Assembly (NCBI GenBank): GCA_036267155.1
Contig: DATAWP010000085.1
Coordinates: 58,264 to 122,263 of the forward strand
Source of the DNA: PALSA-1353 sp036267155
GTDB taxonomy: Bacteria; Planctomycetota; Phycisphaerae; Tepidisphaerales; Tepidisphaeraceae
Direction: 5' to 3'
DNA: 64,000 nucleotides
This document shows positions 1 through 8,387 of this stretch, piece after piece. The notes below the pieces were generated by a model. The model made no database searches and was not told the origin of the DNA. It saw nothing but the letters and a program-made list of their open reading frames with translations. The first letter of the stretch is position 1. Every line of letters begins with the position of its first letter. The position numbers and the translations under genes are program-made.

Positions 1-249
1 GGAACATTGAGCGTCATAAAGGAAAACAGCCCGTCAGATTTCGAGGTCGAGCAGAATGTCCAGACCAAGCGGGGGGCTCGGACCTGCGCACTGGATGAAA
101 AGACTCGCAACATCATCCTGGTGACGGCCGAACCCCAGGCACCATCAACGGCTCCAGCGGCGACACAGCCGGCGGAGGGGGGCCGCCGGCGCCGTCGGCC
201 GCGATGGGCGCCGGGGACGTTTATGATTCTGGTGGTTGGGAAGTCGTGA
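1..249 (+). CDS. YncE-like beta-propeller protein, C-terminal end (partial)
   Basis: The reading frame is open from base 1 to a TGA at 247-249, so only about 82 C-terminal residues are visible. The piece has the look of the last blade of a YncE/cytochrome-d1-type seven-bladed propeller: a VIKE...F strand, then ARTCALDEKTRNIILVTAE, then a proline-rich loop of poor conservation and the closing strand GTFMILVVG. In that family the last blade often carries such a proline/arginine-rich insertion. Such proteins are usually exported. Ligand and role cannot be told from the fragment. The start lies outside the window. Confidence 0.7.
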   Translation, partial: GTLSVIKENSPSDFEVEQNVQTKRGARTCALDEKTRNIILVTAEPQAPSTAPAATQPAEGGRRRRRPRWAPGTFMILVVGKS

Positions 250-265
250 GGAAGTGCAAGCAGCA

Positions 266-327
266 AGTGCAAGTAGCAAGTACAAGGGGCAAGTAAAAAC
301 TTGAACTTGCAACTTGCTACTTGCACT
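266..327. repeat. GCAAGTAGCAAGT inverted repeat
   Basis: A 16-base arm at 266-281 (AGTGCAAGTAGCAAGT) is exactly repeated in inverse at 312-327, with a 30-base loop that also holds AAGTAAAAAC and more CAAGT units. It lies between the 3' ends of two convergent genes. It could form a hairpin in either transcript, but there is no T-run directly next to it. It looks like an intergenic repeat unit rather than a gene. Confidence 0.75.
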
Positions 328-341
328 GATTTCAGATTTTC

Positions 342-391
342 AAAAAAAGGGCCGGCCCTCGGGTCGGAAAGGTAAAGAACCCGGGGGCCGG
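342..391 (-). terminator. Rho-independent terminator of the PilZ gene
   Basis: On the minus strand a stem made of 391-385 plus 383-377 pairs with 365-360 plus 358-352 (CCGGCCC and CGGGTT/GACCCG segments, one mismatch between). It is followed by seven T at 348-342. It lies about 30 bases after the stop codon of the PilZ gene at 421. Confidence 0.75.
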
Positions 392-420
392 TGGGGTTGT
401 TTCGTTGATTGCAATTCGCT

Positions 421-876
421 TTAGGCGGCCAGCGGCTGCGTCGAGAGGTATAGGCCCAGCATTCCGCGATCGATCTCGTCCATGTCCATCAGCCGGCCGG
501 CAACGTCGAACTCGTCCGTGCCGATCTTTTTGACCCGGCTGACAGTCATCCAGCCGGTCCATTCGTTTTTCGGCGACAGGCCGGCCCCTCGTGTGATGAA
601 CGGGCTGATGCCCGCGTAGTTGGGCAACTCCATCCGAACGCGAATCTGATTGTCCGGTTTGACGTTCTGCTGATTGGTGCGGATGCGGAGGCCGCCGGCG
701 GAGATGTCTACAATCCTTCCGAAATTCTTGCCCGAGCGGCGACCGCCTTCCCAGCGATCCACCGTGATCTCCTGGGTCTCCATATCGTGCCGCCGATGCT
801 CCCGACGTTCAATGCCGGACGCCGATTCCTCGGCCGATTCAACACTCTGCTTGGAAATGGTGGCCAACTGGCTCAT
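421..876 (-). CDS. PilZ domain protein
   Basis: A protein of 151 residues, probably a cyclic di-GMP receptor. The two PilZ signatures are both visible: an arginine cluster RREHRRHD (the RxxxR part that grips the ligand) and, about 35 residues on, DISAGGLRI (the D/NxSxxG part). The start at 876 (MSQLATISK) was chosen over an upstream ATG at 963 because AAGAGGAG lies about 8 bases before it. There is no other domain, so it would work as a free adaptor. A GGDEF-EAL protein at 5722 and a second PilZ protein at 18907 are in the same window. A strong terminator follows the gene. Confidence 0.85.
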   Translation of the reverse strand: MSQLATISKQSVESAEESASGIERREHRRHDMETQEITVDRWEGGRRSGKNFGRIVDISAGGLRIRTNQQNVKPDNQIRVRMELPNYAGISPFITRGAGLSPKNEWTGWMTVSRVKKIGTDEFDVAGRLMDMDEIDRGMLGLYLSTQPLAA

Positions 877-1045
877 ATAGATGCGCTCCTCTTCTTGACG
901 GCAACAAAAACCACATCGGCCAAGGTCAGGAACGACTTTGTTAATTTGGGTATTTTGAGGCAAAGAGATAATAGATTTTTCCAGTTCATGGCCCTCTAAT
1001 TACCTCTATCATGTTAATATCTGTTTTGACATTTATTAGGGAGCC

Positions 1046-1522
1046 ATGATGGTCGGCAAACTTGGAGAGGAGATTGGTAAGACGGGCCCGTTTGCCTCGC
1101 TTGAGGAAGAGGTTGTGCTGAATCTTTTACGCACTGCCGATCGGCTGATGGGAACGATTGAGGATGTGCTGAAGCCCGTTGGTTTATCGCCAACCCAATA
1201 CAACGTCCTGCGGATTCTACGCGGGGTATCTGCGCAAGGCCTTTCTTGTCAGGAGATTGCGCGGAGAATGATTACTCGGGATGCCGATCTGACCCGTTTG
1301 CTCGACCGGGTTCAACAGCGCGGCTTGGTGCATCGGCAACGGCAGACAGACGACCGCCGAGTCGTCCGCATCACGATCACTCCCGCGGGCCTTTCAACTC
1401 TGTCAGAACTGGATCGAACCGTGCTGGACTTGAATAAAAAGCTGCTTGGGCACATGGGTGATGATCGGCTTAAACTGTTATTGGACCTGATCGAAGATGT
1501 CCGAAAACACGCTGAAGCATGA
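1046..1522 (+). CDS. MarR family transcriptional regulator
   Basis: 158 residues, normal MarR length. The winged helix-turn-helix is seen in LSPTQYNVLRILRG, then the recognition part LSCQEIARRMITRDADLTRL and the wing DRVQQRGLVHRQRQTDDRR, which has the D-R-R wing motif of the family. Flanking helices would form the dimer interface. A ribosome site AGGGAG stands just before the start. The next gene begins only 74 bases after the stop and has its own near-perfect promoter with a palindrome in the spacer (1527-1555). The simplest reading is that this regulator represses the pirin-YceI unit and answers to a phenolic or oxidative signal. The ligand is unknown. Confidence 0.9.
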   Translation: MMVGKLGEEIGKTGPFASLEEEVVLNLLRTADRLMGTIEDVLKPVGLSPTQYNVLRILRGVSAQGLSCQEIARRMITRDADLTRLLDRVQQRGLVHRQRQTDDRRVVRITITPAGLSTLSELDRTVLDLNKKLLGHMGDDRLKLLLDLIEDVRKHAEA

Positions 1523-1526
1523 GGCA

Positions 1527-1584
1527 TTGACACAACAAATGTTTAAACATATAATGTGTTAACAATTATTGTGGCAATTGCCAC
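1527..1584 (+). promoter_or_regulatory. Pirin promoter with MarR-type operator
   Basis: TTGACA at 1527-1532 and TATAAT at 1550-1555 are 17 bases apart, an exact sigma-70 consensus. A perfect 12-base palindrome ATGTTTAAACAT fills 1539-1550, between the two boxes and touching the -10. A second perfect palindrome GTGGCAATTGCCAC lies at 1571-1584, right before the ribosome site CAGGAGA. A dimer bound at 1539-1550 would block polymerase. That the MarR protein next door is the binder is inference. Confidence 0.8.
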
Positions 1585-1595
1585 AGGAGACTTTT

Positions 1596-2294
1596 ATGAT
1601 CGGCACCATCCCATCAAGCGAACGACATCACGGCCAGCACGGTTGGCTGGACACCCATTGGCATTTTTCCTTCGGCGACTATCACGACCCCAAGAACATG
1701 AACTGGGGCGCCCTGCGCGTCTTCAACGATGACATCATCCAGGGCGGCGGTGGATTCGATTTCCATCCCCATCGCGATATGGAAATCGTCACCATCGTGT
1801 ACAAGGGCGAGCTTCGCCATGAGGACAATCTTGGAAATGCCGGCGTGATACATCCCAGCGAGGTTCAGGTCATGTCGGCCGGCCAGGGAATTGTCCACGC
1901 CGAGCACAACAACTCCCCCACCGCTGCGGCCCATCTGCTGCAGATCTGGATCATCCCGCGGCATCGGGGCAACGCGCCCCGCTGGGAGCAAAAGCAGTTC
2001 GATCCAAAGGCGAGGGTGGGAACGCTTTTGCCGGTTGTCTCCGGCGGCGACATCCCGGAAACTCTTCAAATCGACCAGAATGCGGCGATCTATCTCTCCA
2101 CTCTGCCCGCGGGCAAACAAGTGGAACACACCCTGGCGCCCGGACGAAAGGCGTATCTGTTCGTCGTCGATGGCAAGATCGATCTGAACGGCAAGCCGCT
2201 TGTCGCGGGAGATCAGGCCCGCATCGATCACGAAACAAGCTTGAAAGTCGTTGCGAAGAATCAGGCGGAGTTGATTCTGCTCGATTTGCCATGA
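1596..2294 (+). CDS. Pirin family protein
   Basis: 232 residues of the bicupin pirin/YhhW family. The N-terminal cupin has the metal ligands in the pattern FHPHRDMEIVTIVYKGE and, 45 residues later, the H-x-E of VHAEHN, the usual His-His-His-Glu iron site. The C-terminal cupin is less conserved, as in the family. Relatives include quercetinases and redox-linked cofactors, so the substrate is open. The start at ATG 1596 follows CAGGAGA by 5 bases; an in-frame ATG at 1569 lies before the ribosome site and is not preferred. The gene is 37 bases from a yceI gene, a pairing often seen under MarR control. Confidence 0.92.
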   Translation: MIGTIPSSERHHGQHGWLDTHWHFSFGDYHDPKNMNWGALRVFNDDIIQGGGGFDFHPHRDMEIVTIVYKGELRHEDNLGNAGVIHPSEVQVMSAGQGIVHAEHNNSPTAAAHLLQIWIIPRHRGNAPRWEQKQFDPKARVGTLLPVVSGGDIPETLQIDQNAAIYLSTLPAGKQVEHTLAPGRKAYLFVVDGKIDLNGKPLVAGDQARIDHETSLKVVAKNQAELILLDLP

Positions 2295-2331
2295 AAGATG
2301 GCAACAACATCATTTTAGGAAAGGAGCCTTC

Positions 2332-2907
2332 ATGAATCGTTTATTGAGCCTCTTCGGTGCATTGGCTTTGGCGTTCGTTTTTTCCTCGGCGGCACTGGCC
2401 GACGATTACAAAGCCGATCCGGTCCATTCGTTCGTGGTGTTTGACGTGCATCATCTTGGCGCCGGCTACGTGTATGGCACATTCGGCGGGCCGAGCGGCG
2501 CGGTGAGCTACGACGCCAGTGATTTGTCGAAGACAACCTTCGACTTGAGCGTCGAGACCGACAGCATTGTCACGCGCAGCGCCAATCGCGACAAAGACCT
2601 CAAAGGCCCCGATTTCTTCGACGTCAAGCAGTTCCCGACCATGACGTTCAAGAGCACCGGCGTGAAGAAGACGGGCGACAATAGGATGGATGTCACCGGC
2701 GATCTCACCATTCGCGGAGTAACCAAATCCGTCACGGTACCCATGGAAATGACCGGCACCGGCAAAGGGATGCGCGGCGAGACCCGCACCGGATTCCGAA
2801 CCAGTTTCACCATCGACCGCACGGATTTCGGCGTAAGTGGCGATCCGGCGCCGATCATCGGCAACGAGATTCACGTGATCGTGGCGATTGAAGCGATCGC
2901 GCAGTAA
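2332..2907 (+). CDS. YceI family periplasmic protein
   Basis: 191 residues with a clear signal peptide (about residues 1-23, cut after ALA). The lipocalin-like YceI fold is marked by DPVHSFVVFDVHHLG, SANRDKDLKGPDFFD and FPTMTFKST, then DLTIRGVTKSVTVP and the end strand GNEIHVIV. Members bind isoprenoid-like lipids in the periplasm and are often induced under stress. AGGAAAGGAG precedes the start. It probably shares the 1527 promoter with pirin. Confidence 0.93.
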   Translation: MNRLLSLFGALALAFVFSSAALADDYKADPVHSFVVFDVHHLGAGYVYGTFGGPSGAVSYDASDLSKTTFDLSVETDSIVTRSANRDKDLKGPDFFDVKQFPTMTFKSTGVKKTGDNRMDVTGDLTIRGVTKSVTVPMEMTGTGKGMRGETRTGFRTSFTIDRTDFGVSGDPAPIIGNEIHVIVAIEAIAQ

Positions 2908-2913
2908 CGATCC

Positions 2914-3816
2914 GTGCCATTTACACACGCGCAATTTCTGATTGGGATCGTCCTGCCGGCTGCTCTGATCGGGCTGGACATTCTGCTGATGTGGTCCCCC
3001 CGCATCGGCGGCTATGCGCGCTGGAGTTCTGCTCCGCTGGTGGCAATCGGGTTTGGAATCGCGTACTGGATTTTTGAGCCGAAGCTTGGCTGGCCGCCCA
3101 ATGCCAATGTCATCTATCTGCTGTTTTATTTCGCGGCGGCGCTGGGAATCCTGGGGCTGATCGATGCGATTTTCAAACCGCCGGCGTTTCTGCGGCTCAT
3201 GGTGCTGATGCTTCTTTGGCCGCTTGCGGTTCAATTGCTCCTGGGTCCGCTGAATGTGTCCGCGATGGACGGTTTGCGGGGGCAATTGTGGATCACCGGG
3301 TCAATGCTGATCGCGGCGGTGTGGGCGCTGACGTTCGAATATTTATCGGAGCGGTCGCCGGGCATTACGGCGCCGCTGCTGCTGGCGGCGATGGCGGCGG
3401 CTAGTTCGATCCTCTTGGCAATGGGCTGGCACATACAAAGTTCCGGTGCGCTGGCAGGGGCACTGGCAGCCATGTCGGTGGCGGCACTGGTCGTGGGTGG
3501 CTGGAGCAGCCGGATTTCTTTCTCGCACGGATCGGCACAGACGATCGTACTGCTTCTGCTGCTCGTACTCGTACACGGATATTTCTATACCGGCGACACG
3601 CTGACGAACTGGCAACAACTTTGGATCGGCTTGCTTCTGGTTTCGCCCCTGTTGGTGTTCATCGGCGACCTTGCGGTTATGCGCCGGCAACGTCCGATAT
3701 GGCGGCTCGCTGCCAGAGTGATTCCGGTGCTGATCGTCCTGAGCATCGTGTGCGCGGCCACCATCCGGGATTACGTACACGCCGAACAGGCGCAGGCAAC
3801 GATGCAAGATGAATGA
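2914..3816 (+). CDS. Multi-pass membrane protein of unknown function
   Basis: 300 residues, starting at GTG only 6 bases after the yceI stop, so it may be translationally coupled. The protein is almost all hydrophobic, with about nine membrane segments (FLIGIVLPAALIGLDILL, VIYLLFYFAAALGILGLI and so on) and short loops. I recognise no family motif. No good ribosome site is visible, which fits coupling. Membership of the pirin-yceI operon is suggested only by spacing. Confidence 0.65.
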   Translation: MPFTHAQFLIGIVLPAALIGLDILLMWSPRIGGYARWSSAPLVAIGFGIAYWIFEPKLGWPPNANVIYLLFYFAAALGILGLIDAIFKPPAFLRLMVLMLLWPLAVQLLLGPLNVSAMDGLRGQLWITGSMLIAAVWALTFEYLSERSPGITAPLLLAAMAAASSILLAMGWHIQSSGALAGALAAMSVAALVVGGWSSRISFSHGSAQTIVLLLLLVLVHGYFYTGDTLTNWQQLWIGLLLVSPLLVFIGDLAVMRRQRPIWRLAARVIPVLIVLSIVCAATIRDYVHAEQAQATMQDE

Positions 3817-3893
3817 CATTCGTTCGCAGAAGGCTTGTTGGACCATTGTCAGGCGAGCCGACGGCGTCCGCATCTGCGGCAGACTATGATATT

Positions 3894-3918
3894 CGAGCCG
3901 GCGATCCCGGCCGGCTCG
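3894..3918. repeat. Perfect intergenic hairpin
   Basis: CGAGCCGGC at 3894-3902 is exactly inverted as GCCGGCTCG at 3910-3918 with a 7-base loop. It sits between the membrane protein and the M48 gene. No T-run follows on either strand, so a classical terminator is doubtful. Confidence 0.6.
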
Positions 3919-4023
3919 ATAACCGCAACCGACAAAAATCCTCGCCCCGCCCATTGCCTCACATACCTTAAAAATTTCTCGACAACTCTTGGGAACTCCG
4001 ATAGCCTGCACAGCTGACAAAAA

Positions 4024-5580
4024 ATGTCGCGTTTTTTGCCTCTGGTTATCCTTGTCATCTGGATGTGCGGCCCATCAGCGCCAGCACTGGGCGGACTGCA
4101 CACCCTCTCGGCTTGCGCGATCTTCCTCGGCATTTATGTTGTGCTCGTTGCGATTCTGGCAACCTGGAGCCGACGGGTCGCGCGCCTGGCGCATTTCGCC
4201 AGCATCCAACGCCGCGTGCGGAGATTCAACACCGTAATTTATGCCAGCCGAATCCTCATCCCGGCCTGGCTGGCCGTGGGAATCTTCGCTCTGGGTTGGA
4301 AGCAGGACGTCTCCTGGCTGCTGGACCAGACGCCGCTGGGAAGACTGCCGATCGACTGTCCGGGGCTTTTTCTTGGCTGTTGTCCGCCGTTTATCACCTG
4401 GATGGCGCTGTGGTGGGCGCAGTTCCCGGCCGACCAGGCATTGCGCGAGCAGAACATACTGATTCAACTAGATCAGGACCTGCCCTTGCAGACGCCGCCG
4501 TCGTTTCGCACTTACTTTGTCGTGAACCTTCGCTTGCAGCTTCTGTTCACGATCGCGCCGGTGCTGCTGCTTCTTCTGCTGCACGATGGCCTGTCGCTTA
4601 TTTTGCCGCCGATCTTCCACCGGATTGCGGCCCTGGCCGACCACGAGGAACTCATTGAGACGATCATCACGCTCCTGGCCTTCGCCTTGTTCGTGGTCTT
4701 CAGCCCCGAAATTCTGCGGCGGGTGCTTCAGACGGAGACGCTGCCCGACTGTCCGCTTCGGCGCCGGCTCCAGATCGTCGCCCGGAAATATCGCGTGGGA
4801 TACCGTGATGTGCTGCTTTGGAAAACCCACTCCCAGATGGGCAACGCCGCCGTGATGGGATTCGTCCCGCGGTTCCGCTACGTGCTGCTGAGCGATCTGC
4901 TGCTGGAGACCATGCGGGACGAGCAGATCGAAGCGATCTTTGCGCACGAGTTGGGCCACGTCATGCACCGGCACCTGTACTGGTTGGTGGCGGCGATGGT
5001 GGTGATGCTTTTCGCCATCGCCGGACCCGGGCAGATGATCGCCGACGCCCTGCAAGGCGTTGCGAACCATCTGTGGCTGGGGGATTTGGCGCAGGAGGCG
5101 CTGCTGCTTGGGGCTGTGCTGGGATTGTTCGCCATGGTATTCGGCTATTTCAGCCGCAAATTTGAGAGGCAGGCCGATGTCTTCGCGGCGAGGACGATGC
5201 AGACCGCTTTTGACGAATCGGCTGAGAAGCGGGATGGTATGTCAATGGCGCAGCCGGTTTCGATTCGCACCGCCATACTCGAGGAGCCGGGGATCGCTCT
5301 GGCCCCTGTCTCGCGCGGCTATGTCGGGCGGCACGGGGCGGCGGTTTTCTGCTCGGCCCTGGAGCGCGTGGCCGTGGTCAACAATATTCCCGTCGCCGCC
5401 AGAAGCTGGTGCCACGGCAGCATCGCCAAGCGCATGCGCTTCCTGGAAAATCTCAGCCGCGATCCGGGACAAACCATGCGGTTCGATCGCTTCATGTACC
5501 GTCTTTACGTGGTCTTGCTCCTGTGTCTTTGCGCGGGCGCGGTCTGGACTTTGTTGGTTTTCAGATCATTTCCCTCGTAG
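4024..5580 (+). CDS. M48 family membrane metalloprotease
   Basis: 518 residues. The zinc motif HELGH is at residues 308-312 and the third ligand glutamate in FERQAD is at about residue 381, both as in M48/Ste24/HtpX proteases. At least six hydrophobic segments surround the site, including four in the first 230 residues (ILVIWMCG, FLGIYVVLVAILATW, ILIPAWLAVGIFALGW, LFTIAPVLLLLLLHDGL). The active site would face the cytoplasm and act in membrane-protein quality control. It is longer than HtpX (about 290) and closer to Ste24-like bacterial proteins. No Shine-Dalgarno sequence precedes ATG 4024. Confidence 0.85.
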   Translation: MSRFLPLVILVIWMCGPSAPALGGLHTLSACAIFLGIYVVLVAILATWSRRVARLAHFASIQRRVRRFNTVIYASRILIPAWLAVGIFALGWKQDVSWLLDQTPLGRLPIDCPGLFLGCCPPFITWMALWWAQFPADQALREQNILIQLDQDLPLQTPPSFRTYFVVNLRLQLLFTIAPVLLLLLLHDGLSLILPPIFHRIAALADHEELIETIITLLAFALFVVFSPEILRRVLQTETLPDCPLRRRLQIVARKYRVGYRDVLLWKTHSQMGNAAVMGFVPRFRYVLLSDLLLETMRDEQIEAIFAHELGHVMHRHLYWLVAAMVVMLFAIAGPGQMIADALQGVANHLWLGDLAQEALLLGAVLGLFAMVFGYFSRKFERQADVFAARTMQTAFDESAEKRDGMSMAQPVSIRTAILEEPGIALAPVSRGYVGRHGAAVFCSALERVAVVNNIPVAARSWCHGSIAKRMRFLENLSRDPGQTMRFDRFMYRLYVVLLLCLCAGAVWTLLVFRSFPS

Positions 5581-5721
5581 TGTCCGCTTCGCCTCGCCAG
5601 CCGCCCGAGTCCCATAATCGCTGCTCACCCTGCTCGGCTGAAGTAGTCCCGAATTAACGCCGAATGCAATTAAAGATGGCCGTATGTAAGCGATCTGATG
5701 TTTTGAATTTGGCGGGGGACT

Positions 5722-7566
5722 ATGATCCCAGCACCCCTATTTGACAACGAGCCTGAACGAATCGGCGCGCTCAATCGCTACGAAGTGGCCGACGCCCCGC
5801 CGGAGATAGCGCTGGACGACATTGCCCTCCTGGCATCGCGCATTTGCCAGACCCCGATGGCCGCGATCAGTTTCGTGGACCAGAACCGGCAGTGGTTCAA
5901 ATCGCAGATCGGGCTGCCGATGAGCGGGACGCCGCGCGACATCGCGTTTTGCGGGCACGCGATTCTGCAATCCGAGCTTCTGGTGATTCCTGATGCCAGG
6001 GCGGATGGACGATTCCAGGACAACCCGCTGGTGATCGGCGAGCCGCACATCCGGTTTTACGCTGGCGCTCCGCTGATTACGCCGGATGGCATGGCATTGG
6101 GAAGCGTCTGCGTGATGGACACCGCGGCCCGATCGCTTTCGGCGGAGCAGGCCGAGGGCCTGCAAGCACTGGCCCGCCAGGTGACAACCCTGCTGGAGCT
6201 TCGGCGCACCCAGCGCCAGCTTGCCCATGCCGCCCTGCACGATGCCTTGACCGGACTGCCCAACCGCATGCTGCTGACCAATCGGATCGAGCACTGCCTC
6301 GCCCGTGCGAAATCCCGAAAGGGATATCTGTTCGCGGTGCTGTTTTTGGATTTGGACCGGTTTAAGGTGATCAACGACAGCATGGACCATTCCGCGGGCG
6401 ACAAGCTGCTGCAGAAGGTGGCGGAGCGGCTATCCGGCTGTGTGCGAAGCGGCGACACCATCGGCCGTAGCGGCCACACCGTTGCGGTGGCGCGTCTAGG
6501 CGGCGATGAATTTACGGTATTGCTCGAAGATCTCCGCGCCGGGCAGAATGCGGCCGACGTGGCGCAGAGGCTCCTCACCGAACTCGCCAAACCCATGGAC
6601 ATCGACGGGCAGGAAATCGTCGCCACGGCCAGCATCGGCGTCGTCATCGGCGGTGCGCAGGCGGAATCGGCGACGCAGCTTCTCCGCGACGCGGATGCGG
6701 CCATGTACCGCGCGAAAGGCGCCGGCGGAAACCGCTACGTCATGTTCGATCCGGCGATGCACCTGGCCGCGACCGAGCGGATGCAGATCGAAAACGACCT
6801 GCGCAACGCGGTGGCGCGCGGCCAGCTTGTGCTGCACTACCAGCCGATCGTTTGCATGAAAACCCGCAAGCTGCTGGGATTCGAAGCGCTGCTGCGATGG
6901 AACCGCGACGGAAAGATCTTCCGCCCGTCGCAATTTATCCCGGTCGCCGAGGAAACCGGATTGATCGTGCCCATCGGCCGATGGATCATCACCCAGGCCT
7001 GCCAACAATTGGCCGAGTGGCATAAGGCCGTCTCGAGCGCGCCGCCGCTTTTTATGAGCATCAACCTGTCGCGCCGGCAGTTCGTGGATCGCGAGTTGAT
7101 CCCGCATCTCTCACAGACGCTGAAGGAAACCGCCCTGGAAGCGAAGGACCTGCAACTGGAACTCACCGAGAGCATCATCAGCAACGACGCCCCCGCGGCG
7201 CGGATGGTGCTGACCCGCCTGAAGAAATTGGGCGTGCAATTGGCAGTGGACGACTTCGGCACCGGATATTCGTCTCTGAGCTGCCTGCACAGCTTTCCGT
7301 TGGATGTTTTGAAGATCGACCGCGCTTTCGTGACGAGCCAGCGGGCGTGCAGCGACACGGTCGCCGTGCTGAAGGCGATTGTGGATCTGGCTCACAACCT
7401 AAAAATGCGCGTCGTGGCCGAAGGCGTGGAAACCGCCGAGCAAGCCGCCCTTCTTGAAACCGTGGAATGCAACGAAGGCCAGGGATATTTTTTCGCCAAG
7501 CCCCTCAACGCTCAGGCCGCCACCGCTCTTCTGTGGGGAAACACCGTCCTCGGCGAAGCGGCGTGA
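5722..7566 (+). CDS. GAF-GGDEF-EAL cyclic di-GMP protein
   Basis: 614 residues. A GAF domain covers about residues 20-160 (ISFVDQNRQWFKS, DIAFCGHAIL). A GGDEF domain follows at about 170-335 with an intact GGDEF at residues 260-264, then an EAL domain from about 350 with EAL at 388-390. The other EAL catalytic parts are kept: ELTES, DDFGTGYSSL, KIDRAF and AEGVET. Both cyclase and phosphodiesterase could therefore be active. The RxxD product-inhibition site expected five residues before GGDEF is absent. No membrane segment is visible, so it should be cytoplasmic, with the GAF domain sensing a small ligand. GGGGGA precedes the start. Confidence 0.93.
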   Translation: MIPAPLFDNEPERIGALNRYEVADAPPEIALDDIALLASRICQTPMAAISFVDQNRQWFKSQIGLPMSGTPRDIAFCGHAILQSELLVIPDARADGRFQDNPLVIGEPHIRFYAGAPLITPDGMALGSVCVMDTAARSLSAEQAEGLQALARQVTTLLELRRTQRQLAHAALHDALTGLPNRMLLTNRIEHCLARAKSRKGYLFAVLFLDLDRFKVINDSMDHSAGDKLLQKVAERLSGCVRSGDTIGRSGHTVAVARLGGDEFTVLLEDLRAGQNAADVAQRLLTELAKPMDIDGQEIVATASIGVVIGGAQAESATQLLRDADAAMYRAKGAGGNRYVMFDPAMHLAATERMQIENDLRNAVARGQLVLHYQPIVCMKTRKLLGFEALLRWNRDGKIFRPSQFIPVAEETGLIVPIGRWIITQACQQLAEWHKAVSSAPPLFMSINLSRRQFVDRELIPHLSQTLKETALEAKDLQLELTESIISNDAPAARMVLTRLKKLGVQLAVDDFGTGYSSLSCLHSFPLDVLKIDRAFVTSQRACSDTVAVLKAIVDLAHNLKMRVVAEGVETAEQAALLETVECNEGQGYFFAKPLNAQAATALLWGNTVLGEAA

Positions 7567-7593
7567 GGGGAATTGGTTAATCGGCTATTGCCT

Positions 7594-7722
7594 ATTGCCT
7601 ATTGAAAGGGCATTGATGAGCAACAAATCTGCACTACTTCCATTTAGCCCCCGGTGAATCACCGGGGACTAAATGGAAGTAGTGTAGATTTTCTGCTCAT
7701 CCGACGGCATTCAATAGGCAAT
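7594..7722. repeat. Long nested inverted repeat after the EAL gene
   Basis: A 129-base nested hairpin. Pairing arms from outside in are 7594-7606 with 7710-7722 (ATTGCCTATTGAA), 7615-7622 with 7694-7701 (GATGAGCA), 7625-7630 with 7686-7691, 7632-7647 with 7669-7684 (CACTACTTCCATTTAG), and 7649-7657 with 7659-7667 (CCCCGGTGA). It lies between two convergent genes and may end both transcripts. Its outer arms are the same ATTGCCT unit seen at 11911-11964. It resembles a miniature mobile or intergenic repeat element; no transposase is present. Confidence 0.8.
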
Positions 7723-7742
7723 GGAAAAAATAAGCGTTTTCC

Positions 7743-8387
7743 TCAATATCCCTTTGTCGACTCCAACATCGGTGGGTAAAGATCGCGGGCGTCGATCGGC
7801 AACGCATCGGGATTCAAATCCGCCCACATCGCCGCCTCGCCGTTCAGCGGACTTTTAATGTTGTACGCCTGGTACGCGATCATTTGGCCGATGCGGACCA
7901 CCAGATCGCTCAGGCGTTCGCCGGCGACCCAATGATCGCCGACGCAAATCGAAGACAGGTCGATATTGGGATGGAAGATCGGCGTGAGCATCCTGCACGC
8001 GGGGGCCAGGCGGGGATAATCGTGGGTCATGCGAATCTCGGCCACGTGCTGCTCGCGGAACACCGGACGCTTGGATTTCAGCGATTCGATTCCGCGGATG
8101 TGGTATTCGATTTTGTAAACCTCGGTCGGCTCGCCCTCGGTGGCAAGGAGCTTAATCAGCGATCCATTGCCGAAGGCTTCGCGGATTTGCCGAAGGTCGG
8201 CGATGAGCCGGCGGGTGCGGACGGGCGTTTTGGCCGGGGCCGTATCGGGCGCGGGGGCGGCGGGGGCCGTTTCCGCCGCCGGGACGACGATCGTGCTGCC
8301 GCATTTTTTGCAATGAGCCCGCCGGCCGGCGAAGCCGTCCGGAACGTTGAACTCGCCGCCGCAGCCGGAGCAGGCGAAGCGAATCAT
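7743..8387 (-). CDS. E2-like ubiquitin-conjugating (UBC fold) protein with zinc ribbon
   Basis: 214 residues. Residues 1-30 form a zinc ribbon (C6, C9, C26, C29). After a proline/alanine linker (35-56), residues 60-190 match prokaryotic E2 proteins: a helix LIADLRQIREAF, strands, then DYPRLAPACRMLTPIFHPNI (the P-x3-P and HPN region), then SSICVGDHW with the likely catalytic Cys148, then LVVRIGQMIAYQAYN and the end motif KSPLNGEAAMWA. It would take an activated ubiquitin-like protein from the E1 and pass it on. It is the last gene of the operon; its ATG overlaps the stop of the FHA-RING gene by 4 bases. The E2 fold is clear from motifs, while the modifier and target are unknown. Confidence 0.88.
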   Translation of the reverse strand: MIRFACSGCGGEFNVPDGFAGRRAHCKKCGSTIVVPAAETAPAAPAPDTAPAKTPVRTRRLIADLRQIREAFGNGSLIKLLATEGEPTEVYKIEYHIRGIESLKSKRPVFREQHVAEIRMTHDYPRLAPACRMLTPIFHPNIDLSSICVGDHWVAGERLSDLVVRIGQMIAYQAYNIKSPLNGEAAMWADLNPDALPIDARDLYPPMLESTKGY

